Assembly: GCF_000367945.1 (NCBI RefSeq)
Contig: NZ_KB849179.1
Span: forward strand, 1,679,134 to 1,743,133
Source of the DNA: Acinetobacter proteolyticus
GTDB taxonomy: Bacteria; Pseudomonadota; Gammaproteobacteria; Pseudomonadales; Moraxellaceae
Reading direction: 5' to 3'
DNA length: 64,000 nt
Shown one piece after another: positions 27,803 to 36,747 of the stretch. The translations under genes were made by a program, and so were the position numbers. Numbering within the stretch: position 1 is the stretch's first letter; every line of letters starts with the position of its first letter. The notes under the pieces are model-generated. The model saw only the letters and a program-made list of their open reading frames with translations. It searched no databases and was not told where the DNA came from.

Positions 27803-28444
27803 TCAGGCAAAGGCAACGCTCCAGATCAACCGTATTGCAACTGCACTCAAGATAACCCCCATCACTCGTTCGAAATACACGCCAAACTCTAAAAAGCGTT
27901 TCCGTACAACAGGCTGAGCAAACATAATGCTGACCAAAATAAACCACACAGCATTGACTAGACACATCCAGACGCCATAACCAATTTGAACTTTTAACGG
28001 TGTGGTCGGACTGACAATGGTGGTAAAAATTGCCAAAAAGAAAACGGTCGCTTTCGGATTTAACGCGTTGGTCAAAAAGCCCATATTAAAGGCTTGGATC
28101 AAGCTCGGTTTGCCCAGCGCTTCCCCTGCCAAAATATCCAGATTGGCATTCGGTTGACTACGTAAACATTGCCAGCCCAAATAAATCAAATAAGCCGCGC
28201 CTGCAACACGTAATAACGACATTAACCAGACACTTTGCTGGATCAGCACGCCAACCCCCACCAAGGTATAAAACACATGTACCGAAATGCCGACACCAAT
28301 GCCGATTGCAGTGATACAGCCAATTAAATAACCATATCGTACACTTTGTCGTACTGTAATAATAAAATCAGGACCCGGTAAAACGACTGCCATAAAATGG
28401 ATCAATGCCAAGGCCAGAAACTCATGTCCATACAACTGCCACAT
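27803..28444 (-). CDS. LysE/RhtB family amino-acid exporter
   Basis: This is an inner-membrane exporter of amino acids or related metabolites. The ATG at 28444 gives 213 residues, the family norm, with GGAG nine bases upstream; the open frame reaches 28552 without a better start. The hallmark VVLPGPDFIITVRQSVRYG sits in the first membrane segment and loop, and about six membrane segments follow. It is divergent from a LysR regulator that probably controls it. The substrate cannot be told from the sequence; a role in cysteine or homoserine export next to the sulfur genes is only a guess. Confidence 0.85.
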   Translation of the reverse strand: MWQLYGHEFLALALIHFMAVVLPGPDFIITVRQSVRYGYLIGCITAIGIGVGISVHVFYTLVGVGVLIQQSVWLMSLLRVAGAAYLIYLGWQCLRSQPNANLDILAGEALGKPSLIQAFNMGFLTNALNPKATVFFLAIFTTIVSPTTPLKVQIGYGVWMCLVNAVWFILVSIMFAQPVVRKRFLEFGVYFERVMGVILSAVAIRLIWSVAFA

Positions 28445-28537
28445 TTGATTTATCTCCATCATGACTACAGGAAAAAAGATTGTATTGCGATTTTTAAAGC
28501 GCGATAATCCAATCAAAATCCAAATAACTTTTGCTTC

Positions 28538-29482
28538 ATGAGCACAAATCAAAGTCTGATTCTGTTAAATGAAATGGCAACTTTTGTCAAAGTTGTCGAA
28601 ACGGAAAGCTTTTCTGAAACTGCACGTCAGCTCGGTTCAACCCCGTCTGCCGTGAGCCGCGCCATTGCCCGTTTAGAACGAGCTTTAGGTACACGCTTAT
28701 TGCATCGCACCACACGTAAACTGCGCTTAAGTGAAAGCGGTCAACAGGTGTATGAACGCTGTGTCGACATGGTCAATGCGGCACAGGCAGTAATGGAAAG
28801 CTCAGGTCAGTTTCATATTGAACCACAGGGCATTATTCGGATCAGTGTGCCCAAAGCCGTTGGGCATTTTATGCTGCACCCACATTTGCCTGAATTCCTG
28901 GCACTATATCCAAAAATTGATATTCAATTGCTATTGGAAGACCGTTACATTGACTTGATTGATGATGGTGTCGATCTGGCGATTCGTATTACCGAACAGC
29001 CGCCAGGTGGCTTGATGGGACGAAAACTGATTGATATTGATCATTTAATTTGTGCTACGCCAGAATATTTACAGCGACATGGCACACCGCAACATCCACA
29101 TGATTTAAAGCAGCATCAATGTATTTATTTGGGTGAACAGCCCAATGATTCGAAGTGGAAATTCCAGCAGGAACAGAAATCGATTACGGTGCCAGTCCGT
29201 GGTCGTTATGCAGCCAATCACACTGGCGTGCGTCTCAGTGCCGCTTTACAACACTTAGGCATTGCCAGTTTGCCTTACTTCGTGGCACGCCATGCCTTAG
29301 AACAAGGGAGTTTGGTTCAGGTTTTACCTGATTGGCATTTTAAGACCCATTACAGTGGTGGCGCATGGTTGCTCTATCCGCCTACCCGTCATGTTCCACC
29401 TAAATTGAGTGTGTTCATTCAATATTTGGCAGAAAAATTAGCCGCAGAACCGGTCTTATTTCCGCAAAACACCTCAAGTTAA
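28538..29482 (+). CDS. LysR family transcriptional regulator
   Basis: The 314-residue protein has an N-terminal winged helix-turn-helix (MATFVKVVETESFSETARQL, then STPSAVSRAIARLERALGTRL). A periplasmic-binding-like effector domain starts at about residue 95. It resembles the CrgA/DhaR subgroup that acts on an adjacent divergent gene. The 93-base gap to the LysE-type exporter start would hold its operator. Confidence 0.9.
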   Translation: MSTNQSLILLNEMATFVKVVETESFSETARQLGSTPSAVSRAIARLERALGTRLLHRTTRKLRLSESGQQVYERCVDMVNAAQAVMESSGQFHIEPQGIIRISVPKAVGHFMLHPHLPEFLALYPKIDIQLLLEDRYIDLIDDGVDLAIRITEQPPGGLMGRKLIDIDHLICATPEYLQRHGTPQHPHDLKQHQCIYLGEQPNDSKWKFQQEQKSITVPVRGRYAANHTGVRLSAALQHLGIASLPYFVARHALEQGSLVQVLPDWHFKTHYSGGAWLLYPPTRHVPPKLSVFIQYLAEKLAAEPVLFPQNTSS

Positions 29483-29524
29483 AACGATCACTTTCATTTA
29501 TAAATCTGGCGATAATAGCAAACC

Positions 29525-29564
29525 AAATGAAAATCAATATATCTTAAAATATTGATTTTCATTT
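29525..29564. repeat. 16-bp perfect inverted repeat after the lysR gene
   Basis: AAATGAAAATCAATAT and its exact reverse complement flank the 8-base loop ATCTTAAA. It begins 42 bases after the LysR gene stop. The stem is all A/T-rich and only a weak T tract follows, so it may be an inefficient terminator or a binding site. The rest of the 252-base gap is AT-rich and holds the GntR operator candidate. Confidence 0.75.
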
Positions 29565-29711
29565 ATATATCAATAAAAATCATCCATTCTTAAAACAATA
29601 AAAAGCATCTTTATTTTCATCCTGTGCAATAGGCAATGCACAAAAACAGATATTTTTTGCTGCATAAGTTATTTTTCTTCATTTTGCATAATCGATAATC
29701 TAACAACCAAG

Positions 29712-29723
29712 TTGTTATAACAA
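29712..29723. promoter_or_regulatory. Putative GntR operator
   Basis: TTGTTATAACAA is a perfect 12-bp palindrome ending 11 bases before the gntR ATG. Size, symmetry and position suit autoregulation by a HutC-type GntR protein. Confidence 0.5.
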
Positions 29724-29734
29724 GTTTAAGTTCA

Positions 29735-30487
29735 ATGAACCAACCGATTGTGAATAAAGTAAGTGGCGAACGCCCATTGTATGATCAAGTCTATCAGGCC
29801 CTGCTTCAGCAGATCGTCGAGGGCAGCTATCAGATTCATCAGCAATTGCCATCTGAAAAAGAACTGAGTGAATTATTTAATGTCAGCCGTATCACCATTC
29901 GTCAGGCACTCAATCAACTTCAGCTCGAACACTTGGTTTACAAGATTCAAGGTAAAGGTACTTTCGTTAGCGCACCGAAAACCTTTCAGAACATTTCCCA
30001 ATTACAAGGCTTTGCAGAAGCCATGACCAATATGGGACATGAGGTCTTTAACGTGGTCAAAGAGTTTCGCTTTATTCCCGCTACGCCACAAATTGCATCG
30101 AAATTAAAAGTTTCAGTGAACAGTACTGTGGTGGAAATCAAACGCATTCGCTTACTTAACCGTAAACCCGTTTCATTTGAACTCACCTATTTACCGGAAG
30201 CGATTGGACTAGCTTTGCAAGAGATCAACCTCTCCACGCGTGATGTATTTTTAGCGATTGAAGAAGATTTATCGATTGCCTTGGGACATGCAGATTTAAA
30301 CATTGATGCCACCCTTGCTGACGAAGAACTCAGTGAACTGCTGCAAGTCGATATCAACGCACCACTATTAAGAGTGGAGCGACTGACTCACGATCATGCT
30401 GGACATCCGATTGACTTCGAATATCTCTACTTCTCAGGAGAGACCTTCCAATACCGTTTAAGGGTAGATCGAAAAAGAAATACCTAA
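29735..30487 (+). CDS. GntR family regulator, HutC/UTRA type
   Basis: The 250-residue protein has an N-terminal winged helix (PLYDQVYQALLQQIVEGSY, then LPSEKELSELFNVSRITIRQ) and a C-terminal UTRA ligand-binding domain (KGTFVSAPKTFQNISQLQGF onward). Regulators of this class usually repress the adjacent operon until a substrate or intermediate binds. It lies 44 bases upstream of the AprA-like flavoprotein gene on the same strand. It therefore probably governs the flavoprotein-ferredoxin-ABC transporter operon as well as itself. Confidence 0.9.
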   Translation: MNQPIVNKVSGERPLYDQVYQALLQQIVEGSYQIHQQLPSEKELSELFNVSRITIRQALNQLQLEHLVYKIQGKGTFVSAPKTFQNISQLQGFAEAMTNMGHEVFNVVKEFRFIPATPQIASKLKVSVNSTVVEIKRIRLLNRKPVSFELTYLPEAIGLALQEINLSTRDVFLAIEEDLSIALGHADLNIDATLADEELSELLQVDINAPLLRVERLTHDHAGHPIDFEYLYFSGETFQYRLRVDRKRNT

Positions 30488-30531
30488 CGTCACCAACCTT
30501 GTGAATTAAAACGCACTCAAAAAGGCACAAC

Positions 30532-32271
30532 ATGAATACGATTACACTGGACTATGACATTGTCGTCATCGGTGGGGGGACGGCTGGCCCAATGGCAGCC
30601 ATCAAAGCCAAAACAGCCAACCCCAACCTGAAAGTTTTACTGATTGAAAAAGCCAATGTGAAGCGCAGTGGCGCAATTTCAATGGGCATGGACGGCCTGA
30701 ATAATGCCGTCATTCCAGGTTATGCCACGCCTGAGCAATATACCAAGGAAATTACCATTGCCAATGATGGCATTGTCAATCAAGCCACGGTCTATGCCTA
30801 TGCCAAACACAGTTTCACCACCATTCAGCAACTGGATCAATGGGGCGTGAAATTTGAAAAAGATGAAACCGGTGAATATGCGGTCAAAAAAGTCCATCAC
30901 ATGGGTGCTTATGTGCTGCCTATGCCTGAAGGTCATGACATTAAAAAAGTACTGTATCGCCAACTGAAACGTGCTCAGGTCAAAATCAATAACCGCATTG
31001 TCACTACCCGCCTATTAAAAAATGCTGAGGGAGCCATCAACGGCGTACTGGGCTTTGACTGCCGCAATGGTGATTTCTATGTGATCAAAACCAAGGCTGC
31101 GATTTTATGTTGCGGTGCAGCAGGACGTTTGGGCTTGCCTGCATCTGGCTATCTAATGGGAACCTATGAAAACCCGACCAATGCAGGTGATGGCTATGCC
31201 ATGGCTTACCATGCAGGAGCTGAACTCTCCAATCTGGAATGCTTCCAGATCAATCCGCTGATCAAAGATTATAACGGCCCGGCCTGTGCCTACGTGACCG
31301 GTCCGTTAGGTGGCTATACCGCCAACAGCAAAGGCGAACGTTTTATTGAATGTGACTACTGGTCAGGCCAAATGATGTGGGAGTTCTATCAGGAACTACA
31401 AAGTGGCAATGGCCCAGTGTTCCTGAAAATGGATCATCTAGCCGAAGAAACCATTCAAACCATTGAAGAAATTCTACATACCAATGAACGCCCAAGTCGT
31501 GGACGTTTCCATGAAGGACGTGGCACCGATTACCGACAAGATATGGTGGAAATGCAGATTTCAGAAATTGGTTTCTGTAGTGGACACAGTGCTTCTGGAG
31601 TGTGGATCAATGAAAAAGCCGAGACCTCCGTCAAAGGTCTGTATAGCGCGGGTGATATGGCAGCCGTTCCGCATAACTACATGCTCGGTGCCTTTACCTA
31701 TGGCTGGTTTGCTGGGGTCAATGCTGCTGAATATGTCGTAGAACGAGCCGATTCAGAATTGAATACTGATGAAATTGAAGCTGAAAAGGCCCGTGTTTTT
31801 GCACCCTTGCACCGCCCAGAAGGACTGTCATCGGAACAAGTGGAATACAAGTTACGTCGAATGGTTAATGACTACTTACAGCCACCCAAAACCCGACAAA
31901 AAATTGAAATTGCACTGAAACGCTTTGAGGAAATCAAAGCTGATATTGAACAGATCAATGCCAGTCACCCACACGAATTAATGCGTGCCGCTGAAGTCGC
32001 TGTGATTCGGGACTGCGCCGAAATGGCAGCACGTGCCTCGCTGTTCCGTGAAGAAAGTCGTTGGGGGCTGTATCACTACCGTGCAGATTGTCCAGAAAAA
32101 AATGATCGGGACTGGTTCTGTCATACCCATCTGAAAAAAGATCAATACGGCAATATGGTCAGCTTCAAACAAGCGGTAGAGCCCTATCTGATACCAATTG
32201 AGCAAGATGAGGCCAATTCGTACAACCTATTACGGATTAATAAAAAATTAGTGGCTGAAACAGTCGAATAA
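30532..32271 (+). CDS. AprA-like flavoprotein (fumarate reductase/succinate dehydrogenase superfamily)
   Basis: The product has 579 residues with an N-terminal FAD fold (VVIGGGTAGPMAAIKA, glycines 14-16). The stretch IEKANVKRSGAISMGMDG follows the pattern of the AprA subunit of adenylylsulfate reductase. LYSAGDMAAVPHNYMLGAFTYG is the usual second FAD-contact region of the superfamily. A small AprB-like ferredoxin gene follows 10 bases later, which supports a two-subunit AprAB-type enzyme. Acinetobacter is not a sulfate respirer, and the genes sit with a sulfonate-type transporter, so a reaction on an imported organosulfur compound is more likely than APS reduction. This assignment is inference. 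Confidence 0.8.
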   Translation: MNTITLDYDIVVIGGGTAGPMAAIKAKTANPNLKVLLIEKANVKRSGAISMGMDGLNNAVIPGYATPEQYTKEITIANDGIVNQATVYAYAKHSFTTIQQLDQWGVKFEKDETGEYAVKKVHHMGAYVLPMPEGHDIKKVLYRQLKRAQVKINNRIVTTRLLKNAEGAINGVLGFDCRNGDFYVIKTKAAILCCGAAGRLGLPASGYLMGTYENPTNAGDGYAMAYHAGAELSNLECFQINPLIKDYNGPACAYVTGPLGGYTANSKGERFIECDYWSGQMMWEFYQELQSGNGPVFLKMDHLAEETIQTIEEILHTNERPSRGRFHEGRGTDYRQDMVEMQISEIGFCSGHSASGVWINEKAETSVKGLYSAGDMAAVPHNYMLGAFTYGWFAGVNAAEYVVERADSELNTDEIEAEKARVFAPLHRPEGLSSEQVEYKLRRMVNDYLQPPKTRQKIEIALKRFEEIKADIEQINASHPHELMRAAEVAVIRDCAEMAARASLFREESRWGLYHYRADCPEKNDRDWFCHTHLKKDQYGNMVSFKQAVEPYLIPIEQDEANSYNLLRINKKLVAETVE

Positions 32272-32281
32272 GGAACATCAC

Positions 32282-32527
32282 ATGGCTTTTATTTTTAAAG
32301 AAATTGCCCACCGTACTGCCGCACCTGTGTTGGTGGATGAAGATAAATGTATTGCGGATAAAGGTTGTACCGTCTGTGTTGATGTTTGCCCAATGGACTT
32401 ATTGGCGATTCATCCAGAAAGTAAAAAAGCCTATATGCAGTTTGATGAATGCTGGTATTGCATGCCATGCGAGAAAGACTGCCCGACCGATGCCATTCAA
32501 GTCAACATTCCATATTTACTTAAATGA
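32282..32527 (+). CDS. AprB-like 2[4Fe-4S] ferredoxin subunit
   Basis: The 81-residue protein has eight cysteines in two cluster motifs: Cys23, 29, 32 and 36 (C-x5-C-x2-C-x3-CP) and Cys57, 60, 63 and 67 (C-x2-C-x2-C-x3-CP). The stretch KKAYMQFDECWYCMPCEKDC closely follows the AprB pattern (AYNQ..MCWECYSC). The long C-terminal tail that AprB wraps around AprA in sulfate reducers is missing. It presumably carries electrons to or from the flavoprotein encoded just upstream. Confidence 0.88.
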   Translation: MAFIFKEIAHRTAAPVLVDEDKCIADKGCTVCVDVCPMDLLAIHPESKKAYMQFDECWYCMPCEKDCPTDAIQVNIPYLLK

Positions 32528-32537
32528 GGGGAACAAC

Positions 32538-33947
32538 ATGAGACTCAACCACTTAGCCAAAAGCCTGATTCTAAGCAGTAGTTTACTGACGGTCCTTAAC
32601 TCAGCACATGCAGAAAATATTCGGATTGCGATTGGTACTCAAGATACCACCATTAACTGTGCCACTGGGGGCTTGCTGATTCGTGAATTAAATCTACTCC
32701 CTAAATATTTGCCCAAAACAGGTAAATACAAAGATGCCAAATACGATATTGTCTGGAAAAACTTTACCTCTGGCGCGCCATTGACCAGTGAAATGGTGGC
32801 TGGTCGTTTAGATATTGGCGCAATGGCAGACTTTCCTGCGGTTAATAACAATGTCGCGTTTAAAAAGACAGGTAAAGAAAGTATTTTCCTGAGTGTGCTC
32901 TCTGGCAGTACCACTGGCAGTGGTAATGGCATCGTGGTTCCGCTGGATTCTGAGGTTAACTCGATCCAAGATTTAAAAGGAAAAACCATTTCTGTACCTT
33001 TTGCCTCAACCGCACATGGCCTGTTACTGCGTGCCGTTGCAGCCCAAGGTTGGGACCCAAAAAAGGATGTCAAAATTATTGCCCAAGCACCTGAGGTTGC
33101 AGGCCCAGCACTCAAAAGCAATAAGATTGATGCTCATGCTGACTTCGTTCCTTTTGCCGAATTATTTCCCTACCAAGGTTTTGCCCGCAAGATTTATGAC
33201 GGTGCGCAGGCTAAAACCCCAACCTTTCATGGTTCTTTAGCCAGCAAATCCTATGCACAACAATATCCAGAAATTATTCAGGCCTATTTACGCGCAACAA
33301 TTGAAGCCGATCAACTGATCCGTAAACAACCAGAAAAATACAGTGAACTGATCGCAGCCAAAACAGGGATCCCAGCCGAAGTGGTATATTTATTTCATGG
33401 ACCTCTCGGTGTACAAACCCGTGACCTGACTTGGAAACCAGAATACAAACAAGCCACTCAAACCGCAGTCGATACTTTGAAATATCTGGGTCGTGATGAT
33501 GTTGATATCAATGTCAATCAATTCATTGATGATCAATACATTAAAAAAGCCTTCCAGAGTGCAGGCTTGAATTACGCGCAACAACTCAAAAATTACGCTC
33601 AATCCCCTCTCGTTGCCAAAGATGCCCTGACGCAAAAACCGATTCAAAGTTTTGATCGCGTTACACAAATTTGGGTGAAAGGCGAAGCCCAAGTACGTAG
33701 TTATGCTACACCTGAAACTGCCTTTGCAGATTTAAATAAATTTAAGCAGAGCGGTAAAAACATCCGTGTGGTCTACAACCAAGACCGTAATTTAAAAATC
33801 AAATTACTGGCGAATCTGGCATGGTATGCCACCGATAAAAACGGTCAGATCAGTGCCTTCTTACTGCGTGGAGATGCCAACAATTGGGCCAAAACACATG
33901 GTGGCAAAGTCTATGACTTTAATAATGCCCAAAAGTTGGTGAAGTGA
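32538..33947 (+). CDS. Sulfonate-type ABC transporter substrate-binding protein with extra C-terminal domain
   Basis: The ATG at 32538 has GAGGGGA upstream and begins a signal peptide (MRLNHLAKSLILSSSLLTVL...HA). The mature protein has a SsuA/NitT-like binding fold with MVAGRLDIGAMADFPAVNNN and TISVPFASTAHGLLLRAV. At 469 residues it is about 130 longer than SsuA. The extra region, from about residue 370, contains ETAFADLNKFKQSGKNIRVV and HGGKVYDFNNAQKLV, which recalls the NosL/MerB-like fold. A longer frame from 32304 overlaps the ferredoxin gene and is not real. It lies 10 bases after the ferredoxin gene. Confidence 0.85.
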   Translation: MRLNHLAKSLILSSSLLTVLNSAHAENIRIAIGTQDTTINCATGGLLIRELNLLPKYLPKTGKYKDAKYDIVWKNFTSGAPLTSEMVAGRLDIGAMADFPAVNNNVAFKKTGKESIFLSVLSGSTTGSGNGIVVPLDSEVNSIQDLKGKTISVPFASTAHGLLLRAVAAQGWDPKKDVKIIAQAPEVAGPALKSNKIDAHADFVPFAELFPYQGFARKIYDGAQAKTPTFHGSLASKSYAQQYPEIIQAYLRATIEADQLIRKQPEKYSELIAAKTGIPAEVVYLFHGPLGVQTRDLTWKPEYKQATQTAVDTLKYLGRDDVDINVNQFIDDQYIKKAFQSAGLNYAQQLKNYAQSPLVAKDALTQKPIQSFDRVTQIWVKGEAQVRSYATPETAFADLNKFKQSGKNIRVVYNQDRNLKIKLLANLAWYATDKNGQISAFLLRGDANNWAKTHGGKVYDFNNAQKLVK

Positions 33948-33962
33948 TCAAATTCCTCCCGA

Positions 33963-34055
33963 CCTCCCTTTAGAAAGGGAGGAGCCTCACGAATCTTAGT
34001 CAGTCTTTAGACTCGTGAAAAGTCCCCCTTTTAAAGGGGGGATTTAGGGGGATTT
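33963..34055. repeat. Palindromic intergenic repeat inside the operon
   Basis: Three hairpins fill most of the 129-base gap between the binding-protein and permease genes. CCTCCCTTT-AG-AAAGGGAGG is at 33963-33982. A CACGA...TCGTG structure with inner AGTCT-TT-AGACT follows. CCCCCTTT-T-AAAGGGGG is at 34024-34040, and a further GGGGGATT follows it. The G/C blocks contrast sharply with the flanks and look like a REP-type mobile repeat. A position between binding-protein and permease genes is typical of structures that stabilise the upstream message. Confidence 0.8.
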
Positions 34056-34076
34056 TGAGATTCAGGAGAAAACAAT

Positions 34077-34919
34077 ATGAATAGTTTAGCGGATACCCAA
34101 CCGATTCAGTCTAAGGCAATCCGCCCTGTGCTGAAATTTTCAAAAAGTCGTATCATTTCATACAGCTTAGGTGCCGTGTCACTGGTGTTCAGTCTGGTAT
34201 TTTGGCAACTGGCTTCACAGCATCATTTAAATTTAGGGCTAATCAATTTTTCCAATGTACCTTCGCCACGAGAGGTGATTCAGTCTCTACTTGCTTTTGC
34301 CGAATTAGATACCGCGCTTGCACATGTCAAAGCCAGTATTACTCGAGTTCTGATTGGCTTCTTACTCGCATCAGTAATTGGGGTTATTTTAGGATTATTG
34401 ATTGGTTATTCCAAAACCTTGGCTGCACTATTGATGCCACCCCTAGAAATCTTGCGTCCGATTCCGGCCGTTGCATGGATTCCTTTAGCAATTTTAATGT
34501 TTCCATCATCAGAAGCTTCGATGATTTTCATTACCTTTTTAGGTGCACTATTTCCAATATTGCTCAATACCATTCATGGCGTTGAAGCCGTTGACCAACG
34601 TCTCATTGCATCCGCAAAAAGTCTAGGTGCAGGTCAGTTTGCCATTTTGCGCGAAGTGATTATTCCAGGCTCGTTACCCAGTATCACCACTGGCCTTGCG
34701 ATTGGCATGGGCACCTGCTGGTTCTGTCTGGTTACGGCTGAAATGATTTCAGGTCAGCTCGGTATCGGCTATTTCACATGGGAGTCTTTTACCTTGCAAA
34801 ACTATGCAGACATTATTGTTGGCATGCTCTTGATCGGTGCATTAGGTATGTTCAGCAGTGCTTTTCTGCGCTATTTCGGTAAAAAACTTACCCCTTGGTA
34901 TCAGTTAAGGAAGGCATAA
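34077..34919 (+). CDS. Sulfonate-type ABC transporter permease
   Basis: This 280-residue inner-membrane permease of the SsuC/TauC type has about six membrane segments. The ATPase-contact loop reads RLIASAKSLGAGQFAILREV. PPLEILRPIPAVAWIPLAIL is a conserved family stretch. A good ribosome site (AGGAG) precedes the ATG. It is distinct from the TauC encoded at 19996-20877. It starts after the palindromic repeat and ends one base before the ATPase gene. Confidence 0.9.
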   Translation: MNSLADTQPIQSKAIRPVLKFSKSRIISYSLGAVSLVFSLVFWQLASQHHLNLGLINFSNVPSPREVIQSLLAFAELDTALAHVKASITRVLIGFLLASVIGVILGLLIGYSKTLAALLMPPLEILRPIPAVAWIPLAILMFPSSEASMIFITFLGALFPILLNTIHGVEAVDQRLIASAKSLGAGQFAILREVIIPGSLPSITTGLAIGMGTCWFCLVTAEMISGQLGIGYFTWESFTLQNYADIIVGMLLIGALGMFSSAFLRYFGKKLTPWYQLRKA

Positions 34920-34920
34920 C

Positions 34921-35742
34921 ATGCATCAGTACGGTCATATTCATTTAAACAATATCAATCTTCATCTGGGTCAGGATAAACAACGCTTTCAGGCACTGGA
35001 TCATGTCTCTTTTGACGTTCAGGCAGGTGAATTTGTCTGTTTACTGGGTCCTTCGGGTTGTGGCAAATCAACATTGCTCGGTGCACTGGCAGGTCATTTA
35101 CCGATCAGCTCAGGCAGCATGTTGCTGGATCAAAAAGCTATAGAAAAACCTTCTTCGGATCGTGGTTTGGTATTTCAGCAACACACCCTATTTCCATGGA
35201 AAAGTGTGCTAGAGAATGTGTGCTTCGGCTTAAAAATGAAAGGAATTTCCAAGGCTAAAAGACAAGAACAAGCAGCACAAATGATTGAACTGGTCGGCTT
35301 AAAAGGTTTTGAACATAAATACCCTGCCGAACTGTCTGGTGGTATGCAACAACGGGTTGAAATTGCACGCGTGTTGATTAATCAGCCTCGTGTATTGCTG
35401 ATGGATGAACCCTTTGGCGCGCTGGATGCTCAGACTCGTTTAAAGATGCAGGAACTATTGCTTGAAATCTGGCAAAGCATACAAACGTCGGTGTTGTTCA
35501 TTACCCACGATATTGATGAAGCTTTATTTCTGGCGGATCGAGTCTTGATCATGAGCCATCGTCCGGGACGTATTATCGAAGAAATCAAACTGGATTTTGC
35601 ACGTCCACGTCATGTTGATCTGGTGACTTCGACTGAATTTACCCAAATTAAAAAACATTGCATTCAAGTATTAAAACAGGCCACCCAAGCCGAACTGAGT
35701 CGGTTAAATCCACTCGGCTTAAATCAGAAAGCCGCTGTTTAG
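34921..35742 (+). CDS. Sulfonate-type ABC transporter ATP-binding protein
   Basis: The 273-residue ATPase has Walker A GPSGCGKSTLLG, Q-loop LVFQQHTLFPW, signature LSGGMQQRVEIARVL, Walker B VLLMDEPFGALD and switch region FITHDIDEA. It is paired with the preceding permease and belongs to the SsuB/TauB class. The gene is followed 12 bases later by the HEAT-repeat gene. Confidence 0.92.
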   Translation: MHQYGHIHLNNINLHLGQDKQRFQALDHVSFDVQAGEFVCLLGPSGCGKSTLLGALAGHLPISSGSMLLDQKAIEKPSSDRGLVFQQHTLFPWKSVLENVCFGLKMKGISKAKRQEQAAQMIELVGLKGFEHKYPAELSGGMQQRVEIARVLINQPRVLLMDEPFGALDAQTRLKMQELLLEIWQSIQTSVLFITHDIDEALFLADRVLIMSHRPGRIIEEIKLDFARPRHVDLVTSTEFTQIKKHCIQVLKQATQAELSRLNPLGLNQKAAV

Positions 35743-35754
35743 GAAGCATAAAAT

Positions 35755-36747
35755 ATGAGTCTAAATTACCCAATCCTTGCTGATATTGATGAGGATTATG
35801 CTGATTATCTCCTTCAACTGAATCAGGACGATGAAAATATCCGCTTTGTGGCGATTATGAATATTGCCGATGAAGAACAAACAGAATTATTGGCTTGGTT
35901 ACAGCACGCAGTGTTACATGATTCTGCAAGCAAAGTTCGTGAGTTGGCCGCCACTCGTTTAGAAGGTTGGGAGGATGCGACGTCTTTACATACTTTGGCT
36001 CAAGCTTTGAGTGATCCTCATGAGAATGTGCGTACCGCTGCAGCGCAAAGTTTAAGTGAAATTAAACATGCTGAATCTGCTGATCATCTGGCAACATATT
36101 TGCAGCATCAAAATGACTTTGTGATTGCTTCGATTTTGAGAGCAATCAGGGAATTACGGGCTGAACCGTTATTCGAAACCATCCTCGAACATGTTCAGCA
36201 TCGCAATGCCTTGGTCCGTAAAGAAGCAGTCAGTACATTGTGTTGGTTGCAGAAACAGGAAGGCTTAGCAACCTTAGCACATATCGCACAGCATGATGTT
36301 GATACTGAAATCCGCCGTACCGCCACAGGTGGCTTGGCAGCAATTCAAGTTTCAACACCCAAAATTTTATCAGCTTTACACAGTTCTCTCACAGCCGAGG
36401 CATGGCAACTCAGGGTCGAAGCTGCCTTGACCATTGGAAAATTAAAGGTCCTTGACTTAGAACAACCACTTTTGCAACAACTAGATGACCCTTATTGGCA
36501 GGTTCGCATTGCAGTTGCGCGCAGTTTGGGTTTACTCAAATCCAAAGCGGCAATCGCCAAACTCCAAGAAAATTTCCAGCATGACATCAGTAACCTCCGT
36601 AAAGAAGTTGCGATTGCCTTGGGAGAAATTGGTGGGGAATCCGCTCAGCATGTTTTATTACAGCATGCCGAAGATCCTGATCCGGAAGTACGTAAATCAA
36701 TTCGAATTGGACTAGCACTCATTCAGGAGAAACAATATGTCAGTTGA
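35755..36747 (+). CDS. HEAT-repeat protein
   Basis: The 330-residue cytoplasmic protein consists of about eight HEAT repeats of about 31 residues (for example SDPHENVRTAAAQSLSEI, DDPYWQVRIAVARSLGLL and EDPDPEVRKSIRIGLALI). It has no signal peptide or catalytic motif. Similar HEAT proteins act as scaffolds or assembly factors, including phycobilin lyases. Being cotranscribed with an Fe-S flavoenzyme, it may help assemble or dock that enzyme. Its last 11 bases overlap the DUF971 gene. Confidence 0.88.
   Translation: MSLNYPILADIDEDYADYLLQLNQDDENIRFVAIMNIADEEQTELLAWLQHAVLHDSASKVRELAATRLEGWEDATSLHTLAQALSDPHENVRTAAAQSLSEIKHAESADHLATYLQHQNDFVIASILRAIRELRAEPLFETILEHVQHRNALVRKEAVSTLCWLQKQEGLATLAHIAQHDVDTEIRRTATGGLAAIQVSTPKILSALHSSLTAEAWQLRVEAALTIGKLKVLDLEQPLLQQLDDPYWQVRIAVARSLGLLKSKAAIAKLQENFQHDISNLRKEVAIALGEIGGESAQHVLLQHAEDPDPEVRKSIRIGLALIQEKQYVS

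Noticed and set aside
32304..32537. N-terminal extension of the sulfonate-binding protein
   Set aside because: The extension is an out-of-frame reading of the ferredoxin gene; the ATG at 32538 has a ribosome site and a proper signal peptide.
32639..33121. Minus-strand ORF of 160 codons
   Set aside because: It is antisense to the sulfonate-binding protein gene, which has strong family motifs.
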